Assembly: GCA_039566865.1 (NCBI GenBank)
Contig: CM076944.1
Coordinates: forward strand, 11,492,501 to 11,556,500
Reading direction: 5' to 3'
DNA from: Aurelia coerulea
Taxonomy: Eukaryota; Cnidaria; Scyphozoa; Semaeostomeae; Ulmaridae
DNA: 64,000 nucleotides
A program made the position numbers and the translations under genes. The notes beneath the pieces are model-generated. The model was given only the letters and a program-made list of their open reading frames with translations. It did not search any database and had not been told where the DNA came from. Of this stretch, positions 37,522-48,560 are shown in pieces; within the stretch, counting starts at the first letter, position 1, and every line of letters begins with the position of its first letter.

Positions 37522-38130
37522 TCAAGCCTCTGAATTCGTTGCCGAGCACCCAGCTGTTGATATTGCCTTCAGTGCAAGGACGTTCACTGTGAAGAAGACA
37601 CAGCAAGGGTTTTCTACGATTCCAATGGACCAAGCTCGAGAGCAACAAATAATAAGATGATAGGAGAAGATGATGATGGAGCTGTTAGTTCAACGGATAA
37701 TCCGAGTGCACTTCAAAGATGGATTGTTGGAGGACCAGAGGGGGCAACAGTTTTTCTGGAATATGAGGAGACGTTGCATGGTCGAAATTTTGCATCAAGT
37801 TATCTTTATCTAAATCGTGACGAAACTGCATGTGCTAGCAAGGCTTTCAGAGATGTTAGATCTTTTTTCAATACGATCAAGGAAGTGAGGAAGCATTATC
37901 TTTCCCACCGGTTGATAAAGATGGTTTTGTTCTTGCCGTTATGGTAATAGAGAAAGTTCTTGATGTTAAGAAGCTGTGGTTGGCATTTGGTAGAAGAAAA
38001 AACGTTCGCTAGATTGCAGCTCAGAGGGTGAAGGATGCTATTGGTTCCCAAAATTCACTCGTCCTGCCCACGTTACATGCTTTAACAGGTTGTGTAAGGC
38101 TGACGACGTGATTCCTTGTATTCGTTCAAC
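37522..38130 (+). pseudogene. remnant of an uncharacterised protein family
   Basis: Frames 37522-37660 and 37657-37947 give FVAEHPAVDIAFSARTFTVK, FSTIPMDQAREQQ and DGAVSSTDNPSALQRWIVGG, then decayed sequence with LPTLHALTGC near 38060-38095. From memory, cnidarian and other invertebrate genomes contain large uncharacterised proteins with a similar 'DQAHEQNN...GDGGAVGLTENP..LRRW' block and an 'HALTGCDT' block; I cannot verify this here. Stops and frameshifts show a pseudogene. The function is unknown to me. It might be part of a mobile element because it abuts one. Confidence 0.5.
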
Positions 38131-38479
38131 ATTTTTAATCTGGTTTTTCTTAATTTTCACTCAAGCAAGGACTCACGACCAAACAGATTCAAAACAGAGA
38201 ATAAAATCTTACGAGAGATCTGAAGAAAAATCGAACGTCTTCCATCCTTCGAGTGTCGAAAGGAAAGTCGAACGTCACTTCCAACGTCGTTTCGAACGTC
38301 GCTTCGCTTCGAAAAGTCGAAATTTGATCTTATCAACCAATCAAAGCTAAGAATAAGCACTAGCCTCACAATCTTACACCTACACTTACACTTACACCCA
38401 CAATGATCTTCACTGAATTAGAGACTGTAACCATTACTAACATGAAATAAGTTGGCTCGATTTTTGAACGTCTTGGGCA
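38131..38479. other. no gene; short simple repeats
   Basis: Contains a run of TCGAACGTC-type repeats (about 38230-38330) and an ACACTTACACC-type tract (about 38370-38400). No coding signal. Confidence 0.4.
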
Positions 38480-38853
38480 AAGGTCGGTCTGACGACAGTT
38501 AGATTATTAACAAAAATGCTTGACAGTACAGTGATTTGGAGAGTCGTTCCAAGCCAAAGAAGAGGATGGCATCTAAATTAATTTCCAAAGATATTTAAAT
38601 TGTAAAGAGCAAATCAACGTTGCTATCGGTAAGTTTTCACGAGGAATAGGAATGCTCAAGTATTCTAAGAATTATCTTTCGTTGGTAACCATCCAAAGGA
38701 TGCATTTCAGTATAGCTGACCCACATTTTAGATATTGCTGCTCTGTTTGCGGTGGTACTGGAGATACAATTCTAAGAAAATTGCAAAAGCTGCAAAAACG
38801 GGCAGCTGGTGTCATTACAAACAGTCCATTCGATAAATCATCATTGTCATTAG
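38480..38853 (+). pseudogene. LINE 'L', 5' part (RT thumb)
   Basis: CR1/jockey-like LINE fragment on the plus strand; frame 38652-38853 has GMLKYSKNYL, HFRYCCSVCGGTGDTILRKL and RAAGVITNSPFDKSS, the usual C-terminal RT region. The protein is cut by a TTAA-flanked MITE and resumes in frame at 41818 when one TTAA is kept. Heavily 5'-truncated; the left boundary is uncertain. Confidence 0.72.
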
Positions 38854-39361
38854 CCCTATTTTAACCTGGTAAAAATGTGATTTTCTACAGGGTGGGGGGG
38901 GGTTTTCACCCCCTGTTTTTCTCCACAAGTATAATAGCTATAACAATGAAACTTGCACTGTGCCATAATTGAACAAAGGAGAATCTAAAAATAGCATCAA
39001 TCAATCAAAAGTCACGTGATTGGTTGCTAGGCAACCCAAAACAATGCAAATTTTGAGAAAATCGAGCTATTTGCAAAAAGACCATTTATTAGCAAATAGG
39101 TTGATAAAATCGGCAAAAACCATCCAAATACCTGCTGGATACAATTAATTTGTAGTTTCATATGGTTTCATACGGATATTTTTGGTTTCTAATAAATTAA
39201 CTATTGAAATAATGAAAATTCAATGCAAAATTGTTAGCTCAATAATTATGATTAGATACCATTAATTTCACATAGTATTGGTGAAATCAAGTACCTTCTC
39301 ATCTATATTTGAGGTAATTCCATGGATATTGCATGGAAAAATTACTAATTCATTAGGGATA

Positions 39362-39415
39362 TGACGTCATAAACATTGATGACGTCATAGAAATAATAAA
39401 TTGCTGATTTCAGCA
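39362..39415 (+). promoter_or_regulatory. bZIP palindrome trio in family P copy 1
   Basis: TGACGTCA at 39362-39369 and 39380-39387 (18 bp apart) and TGCTGATTTCAGCA at 39402-39415. TGACGTCA is the CREB/ATF site; the third resembles the Maf recognition element. Conserved in spacing in three other copies. Confidence 0.6.
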
Positions 39416-39432
39416 AATATGAATAAATCATA

Positions 39433-41517
39433 CCGGGTGAGCCAGAAAAAAGTTCCCACTTTCGAAAGGCCAGGATAAATCACACACTAGGCCAATTTTA
39501 GTAGTTTCTGTTTTAATCTTTTATCAATACCCTATATTATTTTGGGCTATTTTTTGTAGATCTTTTGTTGCCAATTTACTGATATATTAACGATTTCTTG
39601 ACATTTTTTGGCCTGCAGACTGCCCAAAAAGATCGAAAAACAGTGATAAAATTTCCTACAGATTGAGCTTGGCAGAACAAAGGGAGTGATCATCGAAATG
39701 ACTAGGGAATTTGGAAATGGATTACGTACAATCTGTCGCACGAGCGGTCGTTCAATGATTGCATAAGTTTAATGTCACTTTTATTAGTATAAAGACTCTC
39801 AGTTGTTTTATCATTTCTTTGAAATTATACTCGATAGCTAATGTAAATTAATGCATGTTGGGAATTGAAAAATATTTCAAACAAGCGTGTAGATTTAGGA
39901 CTTTGTGACGCGAAGACCTGCTAGCCGCGCGTTATTATAACTATTCCTCACGCATGCAAGCCTTTCATTCCAGGCGCCTAGAAAGTGCAGTTCTTCCTTG
40001 AAGTATTTCAAACATTCTGCTTTATTGATGCGTTATTTGCTTTCATTTTTACTCGAGTTCGCTTTCTGTTTTGATATTCCTGTTGGCCTAAGAGCGACAA
40101 ATATCACGTAGGCCAAAATTGGTGAGTACACAATTTCTTTATACGAAACTGGTTTATAAGAAACAAAGTACCACGATGAATAAAATTTTAAGAAACTCTA
40201 GCACTACGTTCAAGAACAATTAAGAAACTCTAAAATTATTTTTCTAGAATACAAGTCGGTCGATTACGGTTCGCGCGGCATTGCGTGTGTAAATATGAAG
40301 TTTTGACTGCCAAAATTAGCAACTTTTTGCCTTTATGTGCATATGGCTGATTAGCATTAGTGGTGACAATATCAATGCAAAAAAGGACAGCCTTTTGTCG
40401 AAAAGAAGGCTCAACTTCGAACCATAACACAATTTTAGACCCCAAAAATGAGAAACTAATCAAGAAACTTTTACCACTAAAACATCGAAACTTTCATGCG
40501 AAATTGGGAAACTTCTAGTACTATGTGCTGATCCAAGTTTCTCAAAAAAGACGTGTAGCAACTTTTGAAAACGATGCTGATTTTACTGTGGAAAAAATGG
40601 ATGAATAGCTGGGTGAAGGGCAACTGACCAAGTCGTTTCTCCATTGGAAAGTTTCTTAACTTTCTGCTGCAATACAGATAATAATGAATGATTATTTTGA
40701 GCCGAAAATTGACGAAAGAAAAATCAGATGTCCAAATGTAGTGTAAGGAAAAGGGCTCAATTTCTTGATTATTTTCGTCTGGGATTGGTCATATCAAATT
40801 GATAATAAACATAATTTTCGAGTTCAAAAGTTGCTACTGGCCAATTTCGGTCTACGTGACATTTTCCGCTCTTAGGCCAACAGGAATATAAAAACAGAAA
40901 GTGAACTCAAGTATAAATTAGAGCAAATAACGCATCAATAAAGCAAAATGTTCTTGAAATGCTTCACGGAAGAACTGCACTTGCTAGGCGCCTGGAATGA
41001 AAGGCTTGCATACGTCAGGAATACTTACAATGACGCGCGGCAAGCAGGTCTTCGAGTCAAAAAGTCCTAAATCTACACGCTTGTTCCTAACATGCATTAA
41101 TTTACAATAGCTATCAAGTATAATTTCAAAGAAATGATAAAACAACCGAGAGTCTTTGTGTTAATAAAAATGACAGTAAGCTTGCGCAATCATTGAACGA
41201 CCGCTCGTGCGACAGATTGTGCGTAATCCATTTCCAAATTCCCTAGTCATTTCGAAGAGCACTCCCTTTTTTCTGCCAAGTTAAATCTGTAGGAAATTTG
41301 ATCACTGTTTTTTTACCTTTTTGGGCAGTCTGCAGGCCAAAAAATTTCAGGAAATCGTTAATATATCGATAAATTGGCATCCGAAAAACCTACAAAAAAA
41401 TAACCCAGAATATTATTGGGTATTGACAAGAGATTAAATAAAAAATAACTAAAATTGGCCAAGTGTGTGATTTATCCTGGCCTGCTGAAAGTGGGAACTT
41501 TTTTCTGGCTCACCCGG
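39433..41517. mobile_element. 2.1-kb foldback element with ~690-bp terminal inverted repeats
   Basis: Left end CCGGGTGAGCCAG at 39433, mirrored to 41517. The arms 39433-40121 and 40833-41517 match along almost their whole length (shared marks: AAGTTCCCAC/GTGGGAACTT, TCCTGGCC, GCCTGCAGACTGCCC, CGCACGAGCGGTCGTTC, AGGCGCCT, CCTGTTGGCCTAAGAGCG). TA flanks at 39431-39432 and 41518-41519. Family P copy 2 supplies the empty site: it has the same flanking bases with a single TA. The ~710-bp centre has no coding frame of note. Tc1/mariner-like by target site; non-autonomous. Confidence 0.85.
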
Positions 41518-41817
41518 TATATCAAATGAGAGTATCAATCGAGACAAATCCAATTGTATATATATTGTTGAGATTTAGTTACAAAGAAAGCAATTAGAGC
41601 CATTTTAATGAATTTCTCTGTTACCACTCTCCAAATATGGGCATGTGGTGGTCACGTGGTCAAACAATAAGTGCTGAAATTTCTATTTTCTAATTGCCAA
41701 CTAAATTTTAGGAAACGTCAAGGAGTTTCAGCTTTTAATAGCTATCATCGTTTGGGAGCTATTAAAAAAAATCCGGTAGGGGGGGCCAAAAACGCCCCCC
41801 GTTTAAAATAGGGTTAA

Positions 41818-42340
41818 TATCACAACTAGGATGGTTAACAGTCAAATAAAGGGTTGACTTCGAGACAGCTTCTACAGCATATAAATCCTTAAATGGGCTT
41901 GCACCTCCCTACATGCAGTCAATGTTTCACAAATTGTCCGATTCTTGCAATCGGACCTTACGTAATACATGTGCTGACTATATTATTCCTCTGTGCAATA
42001 CATCAAATGGGCAACGGAGCTTGTCACATCGAGGAGTTACTGTTTAGAACCAGTTGAGCTATGAAATCAAAATTGCTCGCACGCTGGCTGCTTTCAACAC
42101 GAGACTAAAACCATTTTTGAAAGATAAAAGAGGTTGATAATCTATATCAACGTTCTGCACATACATTTGACCTCCGAGTCCCTCTCTTTTTTGTATGTTT
42201 CCTTTTTTATACCCATATAGGATCTTAAAGTTGATAAATCCATGTAATTAGGTTTGTTATTTTTTTAAGCAGGGCACATTGGAAATCAGTGTATTAAGCT
42301 ACTGAATGTATTTAATCCTGTTGAAATAAATAAAAGGAAA
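41818..42340 (+). pseudogene. LINE 'L', 3' part (C terminus and tail)
   Basis: It resumes with ISQLGWLTVK, YKSLNGLAPPYMQSMFHKLSD, RTLRNTCADYIIPL and a C terminus ending LKPFLKDKRG with a stop near 42139. An in-frame TAA at about 41850 and a TAG near 42047 are secondary decay. The 3' UTR ends in an AAATGAATAAATGAAATG tail near 42335. Confidence 0.75.
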
Positions 42341-42791
42341 TGAATAAATGAAATGATTGCATAGAAGTGCTGTCCGATGATGAAGAAAATATAGAAAGCA
42401 ACGAGACAGTGTATTGACGACTAACATGACAGTTTGTTTTCAAGACAAAATGAAGCAAATGTTGTAGAAATGCGTACAAATACCCATTATAGATGTTTTC
42501 TTTCCTTGTTCTTTGAGTGGCGTGAAACACTGCACTAAATGGTGTCAGAGCAAATTCTAGGACTGGTGGAATTAGGGCCGGCGCAAAAATGGCCGGCGTA
42601 AAATTAAGGTCGGCGTAAAAAGGGCCAATAAGTTGTTTTTTAATCTAGCCTATGCAAAACAGATTAAAGATGATAATGATGATGATGATATTAATATGTC
42701 TTGTACTCATGATGCCGGTAAGGGAATTTTCCGTCTCCTGCGCAACGGCCCACTTTCCTAAGATATTACTGCACCTGTCACATGCACTTAC
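42341..42791. other. no gene; GGCCGGCG repeats
   Basis: Three short repeats of the type GGCCGGCGTAAAA at about 42572-42630 and a GAT-rich tract at about 42667-42690. Sequence just left of 42792 reads as the intron side of a candidate donor site on the minus strand. Confidence 0.4.
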
Positions 42792-42867
42792 CTTCCATAG
42801 CACCTGTCGAGGTGGTGAAAAAGAAGGATAGCAGGAGTACTGCAAGAATCCATTTGACACCAGTCAT
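42792..42867 (-). CDS. candidate first coding exon with a signal peptide
   Basis: On the minus strand an ATG at 42867 opens MTGVKWILAVLLLSFFFTTS, then TGAME, a textbook signal peptide (short basic start, Leu/Phe core, small residues before cleavage). It runs straight into GTAAGTG at 42791-42785, a consensus 5' splice site, leaving phase 1. I find no second exon; it would lie to the left, among LINE and MITE insertions, or outside the window. If real, it is the only host-gene trace here, for a secreted or membrane protein. Confidence 0.4.
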
Positions 42868-43077
42868 GATCCCAAATGTTTGCGTCAATTTCTATAAAAA
42901 TGAAAAAATATCAGATTACTGTATACGGAAAAAGACTATGGTAAAATAGACAAACAATTATAGTAACACTTTGAAAAATGTCAGAAGTAAACATGTGACA
43001 GGCCATCTCTTTGGTTACTTTTATGCTAGGATAATAAACATAGTAACAATTCGTTTCAAAAACCGCTGATCACTTAA

Positions 43078-43671
43078 CCCTATAGTGGTTGGGCTATCTG
43101 ACACGTCCTATTTTGGTTGGGGGGGCAAAAAAGCCCCCCTACCTAACTCTTGACTGGAAATAGATAGAGCAACCAGACTTGGTGTAATAATAGCCCCAGG
43201 CATGTACTTTACGAAAATATAAAAATTTACCTAACATTAGCCGTCATTATTGCTTGCGTCAGCATTTTTCTTTGTGTGGTCAAGAAAAGTGGCAAAATCG
43301 GTCAAAATCAGGAAAAATGCGATAACATTTATTTTGGAGCACAATTTCCATTCAAACATGGCAATTATGATAGAATACATCAAATAGCACTACCCTACAA
43401 AATATCTTTGCAAAATTTTGCAATTTTGCTACTTTTTTAGCGAAAATTAACATTTGAGAAATCGCGATTTTGACAGAGTTAGTTCCAGAAAATTGTCTCC
43501 CTTCCCCTCATTTGTCAAAATATTTTTATGAAACTTCTTCAGTCATTGCACAATAAATATAAGCAGAAAGTCAGAAAGTTTCAGGGTCATAATTGCTAGC
43601 CTGACAGAGTTCTAACAAAAAGTCTACTAGGGGGGGGGGGCAAATTTGCCCTCCCCCCAACCTAAATAAGG
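43078..43671. mobile_element. TTAA-flanked MITE, family P-like variant (copy 3)
   Basis: TTAA at 43074-43077 and 43672-43675 around CCCTATAGTGG...CCTAAATAAGG. GC hairpins GGGGGGGC-AAAAAA-GCCCCCC (43120-43138) and GGGGGGGGGGC...GCCCTCCCCCC (43630-43657) sit inside both ends. The interior differs from the other copies and lacks the bZIP palindromes, so a sister family. Confidence 0.68.
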
Positions 43672-43675
43672 TTAA

Positions 43676-45228
43676 ATCACCATTTTCACAGATAGATTTC
43701 AAGACGAGCAAGAATGTGTCGGGCAGCAGCATTTGCATTCCAGCGTGAGCACGTGCGCACGCACATAAATTGACTATTGGATTTCAAATGAGGAAAGGTT
43801 GGTGAAGCTTGAGAGACATTGATCGAAAATTTTCTGATTAAAAAGCATTACTTGAAGACTTCTTGTGGCCATGAAAAAATGGCTTAATTCATACGCAGAT
43901 TCCTATTGACGAAAGAGGATATTTCTCCAAAACTACATCGTGCCACATCAAGAACTTTACAGTGATCTTTGCCAAAGATGTCAGGAAGATGGCCTATCAG
44001 GTGGGCTCTTTAATATTTTTTGCGTTGCGACGTTATTCAAGGTTTTTTTACACTACTCTAGAACTTGTTTACATTGACAGCAATTTGGGCAAGGAAAAGC
44101 TTTTTCCTTCAACAATCACAGACGGGGCAAGTGCTGTATGTGTTATAAGAGGCAAATACTTCAGTACCTGATACATCGTATACAAGGGGATTTTTGCACT
44201 TAGTCTCATAAGATTTGTAATCCAACTATTTATGTTATTTTAGACAGAATACAAGAAGTAACGAGTCCTCAAATTAACAGTCAGAAATTTACCCACATTC
44301 CTTTTTGATACAGAAACATGTGCGAATTGTTTCATGCATTGCTGAGGGCAATGTGTCATTTTAGTTTTAATTCCATCTTATATGAAAGGGGTCAGAAATG
44401 CTGGAAAGGAAGCATAAAGCTGACTGCCTCTCTTCCCATGAAGGAAATGACCTGGATATGCTATTTTTTATTGTTTTGCCTTGTTCAACTAACTTTCGGC
44501 ATCCCTGAAAAGGGATGAATATGAAAGGGGTGACAATTTTTTTAAAAATGGTCTATTGTTTTGTCTTGCAGATCCATGCACCTTCAATGCATACAACATA
44601 TAAAGCGATATTTTGCGCAATATCCTTGACCCATCCAATTTGGCTAGCTTTGATGAATGATGATGTATACGTAGATGGCATGGAAATATTAAAACAGCAT
44701 TGGACTTTACAGCAGATGTAACACTTGCAAATAAGAGATTACAGGGCTGTAGGATACATCTTGAACTTGGGGGCACAGCACATCAAGGAAGTTTTTCATC
44801 AAGCTAAAGAGGCACTTTCTAAAATAAATAGGCACTCTTTCTTGCGTTTTGCAAAATCTCACGAAAGGAGTGGCATGCGCCCCCAGTGCCTCCTGGTTCC
44901 TACATCACTGAGAGGTTTGCAAGAAAGAAAATGTGAAGAAGATTTTTTAGCATCATGCGCAAAAGTGCACAGTACTATTGCAGGATGTTTTCTTTAGCTA
45001 GACAATAGCAAGATAACTGTGTTTTAATTCTGAGAGGTGTTTTTAAGTTGCTTTCACAGGAGTATTCTGTTTTTATTTGTGTGTGTATCTGTGTAAAATG
45101 GTGGTTTTATGTTCAATTAAATTATATTAGTAAATGTTTTGGAAAAGGTCAAGGGTCGCCAGAAAGACATTTTGGCCAACATGAGCAAATTTGACATACT
45201 TCATGAATTTATTTTTGGACAGAAATGC
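43676..45228. other. no confident gene
   Basis: Mostly non-repetitive by eye. One interrupted frame (44515-44997) is listed separately. Otherwise short frames only. Confidence 0.35.
44515..44997 (+). pseudogene. uncharacterised interrupted frame
   Basis: 160 codons in one frame with a single TAA at 44719-44721. An acceptor-like TTTTGTCTTGCAG stands at about 44563-44575. The part after it reads IHAPSMHTTYKAIFCAISLT and, past the stop, RFAKSHERSGMRPQCLLVP. I recognise no family. It could be an old exon, a transposon relic or chance. Confidence 0.2.
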
Positions 45229-45314
45229 TACCGGGTGCTCCAAAATAATCTATGCACGTTTGGCAGGCCACAATAGATTGTACACTGGACCGATTTTGAA
45301 GATTTATGACTTAA

Positions 45315-46197
45315 CCCTATTTTAACCGGGGGGGGGGGCGTTTTTCGCCCCCCCTGTCGGATTGTTTTTAATAGCTCCCAAACGATGCCACCTACAATGC
45401 TGAAACTCCTTGACTTTTCCTAAAATTTAGTTGCAATCAGAAAATAGAAATTTCAATACCTATTGTTTGACCACGTGACCACCACATGCCCATATTTGGA
45501 GAGTGGTCACAAAGAAATTCTTTAAAATGGCCCTAATTTCTTCATTTGTCGCTAAATCTCAACAATTTATTTACCATTCGATTGGTCTCAATGATTACTT
45601 TCATTTGATATATAATTTATTCATATTTGCTGACATCAGCAGTTTATTATTTCTATGACGTCATCAATCTTTATGACGTCATATTCCTAATAAATGAGTA
45701 ATTTTTGCATGCAAAACTGATGGAATTACCTCAAATATTGATGAAGGTACTTGATTTCACCAATAATATGCGAAATTAATGGTTTTTAATCATAATTATT
45801 GAGCTAACAATTTTGCATTGAATCAAATTTTCATTATTTCATTAGTTAATTTATTAGAAACCACAAATATCCGTATGAAACCATATGAAACTACAAATTA
45901 ATGATATCAAGCAGGTATTTGGATGGTTTTTTGCCAATTTTATCTAGCTATTTGCTAATAATTGGCCCTTTTCTGCTAATAGCTCGATTTTCTCAAAATT
46001 TGCATTGTTTTTGGTTGCATAGCAACCAATCACGTGACTATTGATTGATTGGTGCTATTTTTAGATTCTACATTGTTCAATTATGACACAGTGCAAGTTT
46101 CATTGTCATAGCTGTTATCCTTGCGGAGAAAAACAGGGGGGCGAAAAATGCCCCCCCCCGGTAGAAAATCACTTTTTTTTACCTGGTTAAAATAGGG
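45315..46197 (-). mobile_element. TTAA-flanked MITE family P, copy 2 (intact)
   Basis: 883 bp, CCCTATTTTAACCGG...CCTGGTTAAAATAGGG, with TTAA at 45311-45314 and 46198-46201. Opposite orientation to copy 1. GC hairpins GGGGGGGGGGCG-TTTTT-CGCCCCCCC (about 45329-45356) and the mirror at about 46136-46161. Interior alignable to copy 1 throughout. No coding frame. Confidence 0.85.
45628..45681 (-). promoter_or_regulatory. bZIP palindrome trio in family P copy 2
   Basis: TGCTGACATCAGCA at 45628-45641, TGACGTCA at 45656-45663 and 45674-45681, again 18 bp apart. Confidence 0.6.
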
Positions 46198-46772
46198 TTA
46201 ATCGTTAGCAGAAGGCCTGAATTAGATACTGGGATTTTTTTTTGCAAATTTTTAAATTTTCAGTTTTTAGAGCTAGAAGCGAGTTTTCTAAAATATTAGT
46301 TTTCGATAAAACACCAAAAACGATAAAAAAACATCGACCAAATTTTCAAAAGAATCGACATGAATGGACAAAGAGATAACTTGTTCGTGGTGATTTGCGA
46401 TTTAGAAATCAACCAGTTGTAATCTGCTGTACGAGAGTTCGTACTATACCCCCGAAACCCCCTGAGAACGTTTTCTCTTTGTTCATTCATGTTGAATCTT
46501 TTAAAATTTGATCGACGTTTTTTGATCTTTTTCAATGTTTTCGAAACGATAAGAAACTCGCTTCTGGCTCTAAAAACTGAAAAGGGAAAAATTTGCAAAA
46601 ATTCCTAGAATCTAATTCAGGGTTTCTGCTAACGATTAAGTCATAAATCTTCAAAATTGGTCCAGTGTACAATTTATTGTGGCCTGCCAAACGTGCATAG
46701 TTTATTTTTGCACGCCCGGTAGTATCCTCAAATATGTAGACCTAAAATTTCAGGGGTCAATTGCAGTGTTAA

Positions 46773-47503
46773 CCCTATCTGTACTGGCTATTTTTTAGGT
46801 AGGCAACCGAAAAACTGACGAAAATTGGCAAATTTATACCTTCTTAACCAGAAAAATTCTATTTAATCAACCACTCAACCGATTTTCTCCAAATTTGTTT
46901 CAAATAGTAGGAAACATGTCATAGTTTAAATATACATACTTTGCAAAAATTTTTAGTCTCTATTTTTAGCATAATTAGCCTTAAATTAGCCTTTTGTTGC
47001 ATGCTATTACTTTCATCGCAGGTTTTTGCCAGTCCTGCCCTTCTATCTAGTAAATATAGACTCAAAATGAATCAAATTAATAAGATGAAGCAAATTAGAC
47101 TAGAAAATTTATATTTGACAATTCGTTATAAGGTAAATGACGTCATAAATGTGAATGACGTCATAGATATTACATTTTGCTGACATCAGCAAATTTAGAA
47201 AAATTATATATCAAATGAAAGTACTCATCAAATACAATCGAATGGTGCATGTTTAAGATCGATCAAGCAAAGGACACGAAAACTACGGACATTTTAAGAT
47301 TTTTTTGATGACTACTGTCCAAATATGGTATTACTGTGGTCACATGATCAGAGGTAGAACAATGAAATGTTAAGAATTTAATTGCCTATGAAATTTGAGT
47401 AAAATTCACCAAAACTGGTGGTTATATCTCTTTTCGTTATAGCGTAATGCAGCAAAAACTGGCAGGGGGGGCGAAAAACGCCCCCCCCCCAGTACGAATA
47501 GGG
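46773..47503 (+). mobile_element. TTAA-flanked MITE family P, copy 4 (diverged)
   Basis: TTAA at 46769-46772 and 47504-47507 around CCCTATCTGTACTGG...AGTACGAATAGGG. The right GC hairpin GGGGGGGCG-AAAAA-CGCCCCCCCCCC (about 47464-47490) is intact; the left one is reduced. The interior shares the bZIP palindromes and AT-rich blocks with copies 1 and 2. Confidence 0.75.
47138..47191 (+). promoter_or_regulatory. bZIP palindrome trio in family P copy 4
   Basis: TGACGTCA at 47138-47145 and 47156-47163 (18 bp apart) and TGCTGACATCAGCA at 47178-47191. Confidence 0.6.
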
Positions 47504-47507
47504 TTAA

Positions 47508-48560
47508 TATACTGTTTGCCTTTTCCACGTGCTCAATTCGACGAGCAAGTTATTTAATTTGATGGGAGTCAAATCAATGGGCCCAGTATGAATATACTGT
47601 TTACTTTTTCTGTATGCTCAAGTCAATGAGTAAGTTATTTAATTTAAAGAGTATCGACGGAGATAAAAGTCATGCCCAAAAGGAGTCTCCGTATTCTATT
47701 GTTAACCTATTGCATTTGACGTGTTGGCATATTTTTTTAACTAGGGGAGCAATACCGTGCGCAGGAATTTTCTTTGTCCTTTTTTTAGATTGCCTTTACT
47801 TAGCTCCGTTCATTCACTTTAATGGGACTCAATGCAACAAGCCCAATTTGTATATACTGTTGGCTTACATGCTCAAGTCGATGAACAAGTTATTCAACTT
47901 AATGGGATTCACCATTGGGAATCAATATTTGCTTGACATCCAAAAGATCGAAGTATTTTTCTGATTTTTCTCGCCTTATTATAAGCATTGGAAAAATGGT
48001 AATTTCAAATTTAGAAAAAATTTTTGGTTGCAAAATGACTGAAAAAGGCCTAAAGTACTTGATCAAATTATAAAGGACTATAACATAGAAAATGCAATTT
48101 ATCATGGGTTACAGATATCGTCTGCACATTTATCGCCAAGGGATTGAACATTTTAAGTATCTGTTTGAGACTCTTAAATATTATTGTTCTTGACAGAGGT
48201 GAAGCGCTCGTGTGTATTGTTCTGGGTTATGAGAGTCCTAACGATTTGATCAAGTGTTTTAGGCCCTTTTTCAGTCATTTTGAAAACATGAAACTTTTGT
48301 AAAGTTGAATTTACCTACGGTATAGTTGCAGTGCTTGTAAGAAGACGAGAAAAATCACAAAAATGCTTTGATTGTTTGGCTTTTAATTAGAATTTGAATC
48401 GTTCAAATCCTTGAAAAACTTGTTGTGCTACGAGTTTTCGAAAATGGGAACTTTTTTCTGGCTCACCCGGTATCGTTTGCCTTTTCCACGTGCTCAAGTC
48501 GATCAGCAAGCTATATGGGACTCAAGTCAATGAACCCAATGTGGATATATTGATTGTTCT
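47508..48560. repeat. ~90-bp imperfect tandem repeat, interrupted
   Basis: Units of the form TATACTGTTT-CTTTTTC-TGCTCAA-TCGA-GAGCAAGTTATTTAATTT-ATGGGA start near 47508, 47598 and 47848, with another partial unit at 48473 after a foldback element. The stretch 47650-47840 is a dispersed repeat also found at 61451-62145. Confidence 0.55.
47935..48470. mobile_element. CCGGGTG-ended foldback element, left end lost
   Basis: Right end GTTTTCGAAAATGGGAAC...GGCTCACCCGG to 48470, followed by TA. The arms match inside: ATGACTGAAAAAGGCCTAAAG near 48036 against TTTAGGCCCTTTTTCAGTCAT near 48258. The left CCGGGTG terminus is not present. It shares its end sequence with the 39433-41517 element but has a different middle. 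Confidence 0.65.

Larger units (their letters stand above)
38854..41813 (+). mobile_element. TTAA-flanked MITE 'family P', copy 1 (split by a foldback element)
   Basis: Ends CCCTATTTTAACCTGG and, at the right, TTTAAAATAGGG. Flanks are TTAG (38850-38853, one change) and TTAA (41814-41817). TTAA duplication with CCC...GGG ends is typical of piggyBac-type transposons. Subterminal GC hairpins lie at about 38890-38922 and 41777-41801. Excluding the nested 2.1-kb foldback it is about 875 bp. It carries two CRE-type palindromes and a Maf-type palindrome. No transposase. Confidence 0.8.
45231..46719. mobile_element. TA-flanked TIR element (CCGGGTGCTCC ends) split by family P
   Basis: Ends CCGGGTGCTCC at 45231 and, at the right, CACGCCCGG to 46719, with TA at 45229-45230 and 46720-46721. 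Inverted arms share GCACGTTTGGCAGGCCACAA, TGTACACTGGACC, GATTTATGACTTAA and CGTTAGCAGAA. Minus the nested MITE it is about 600 bp. The undamaged right arm shows the empty TTAA site for the MITE inserted in the left arm. Confidence 0.8.
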
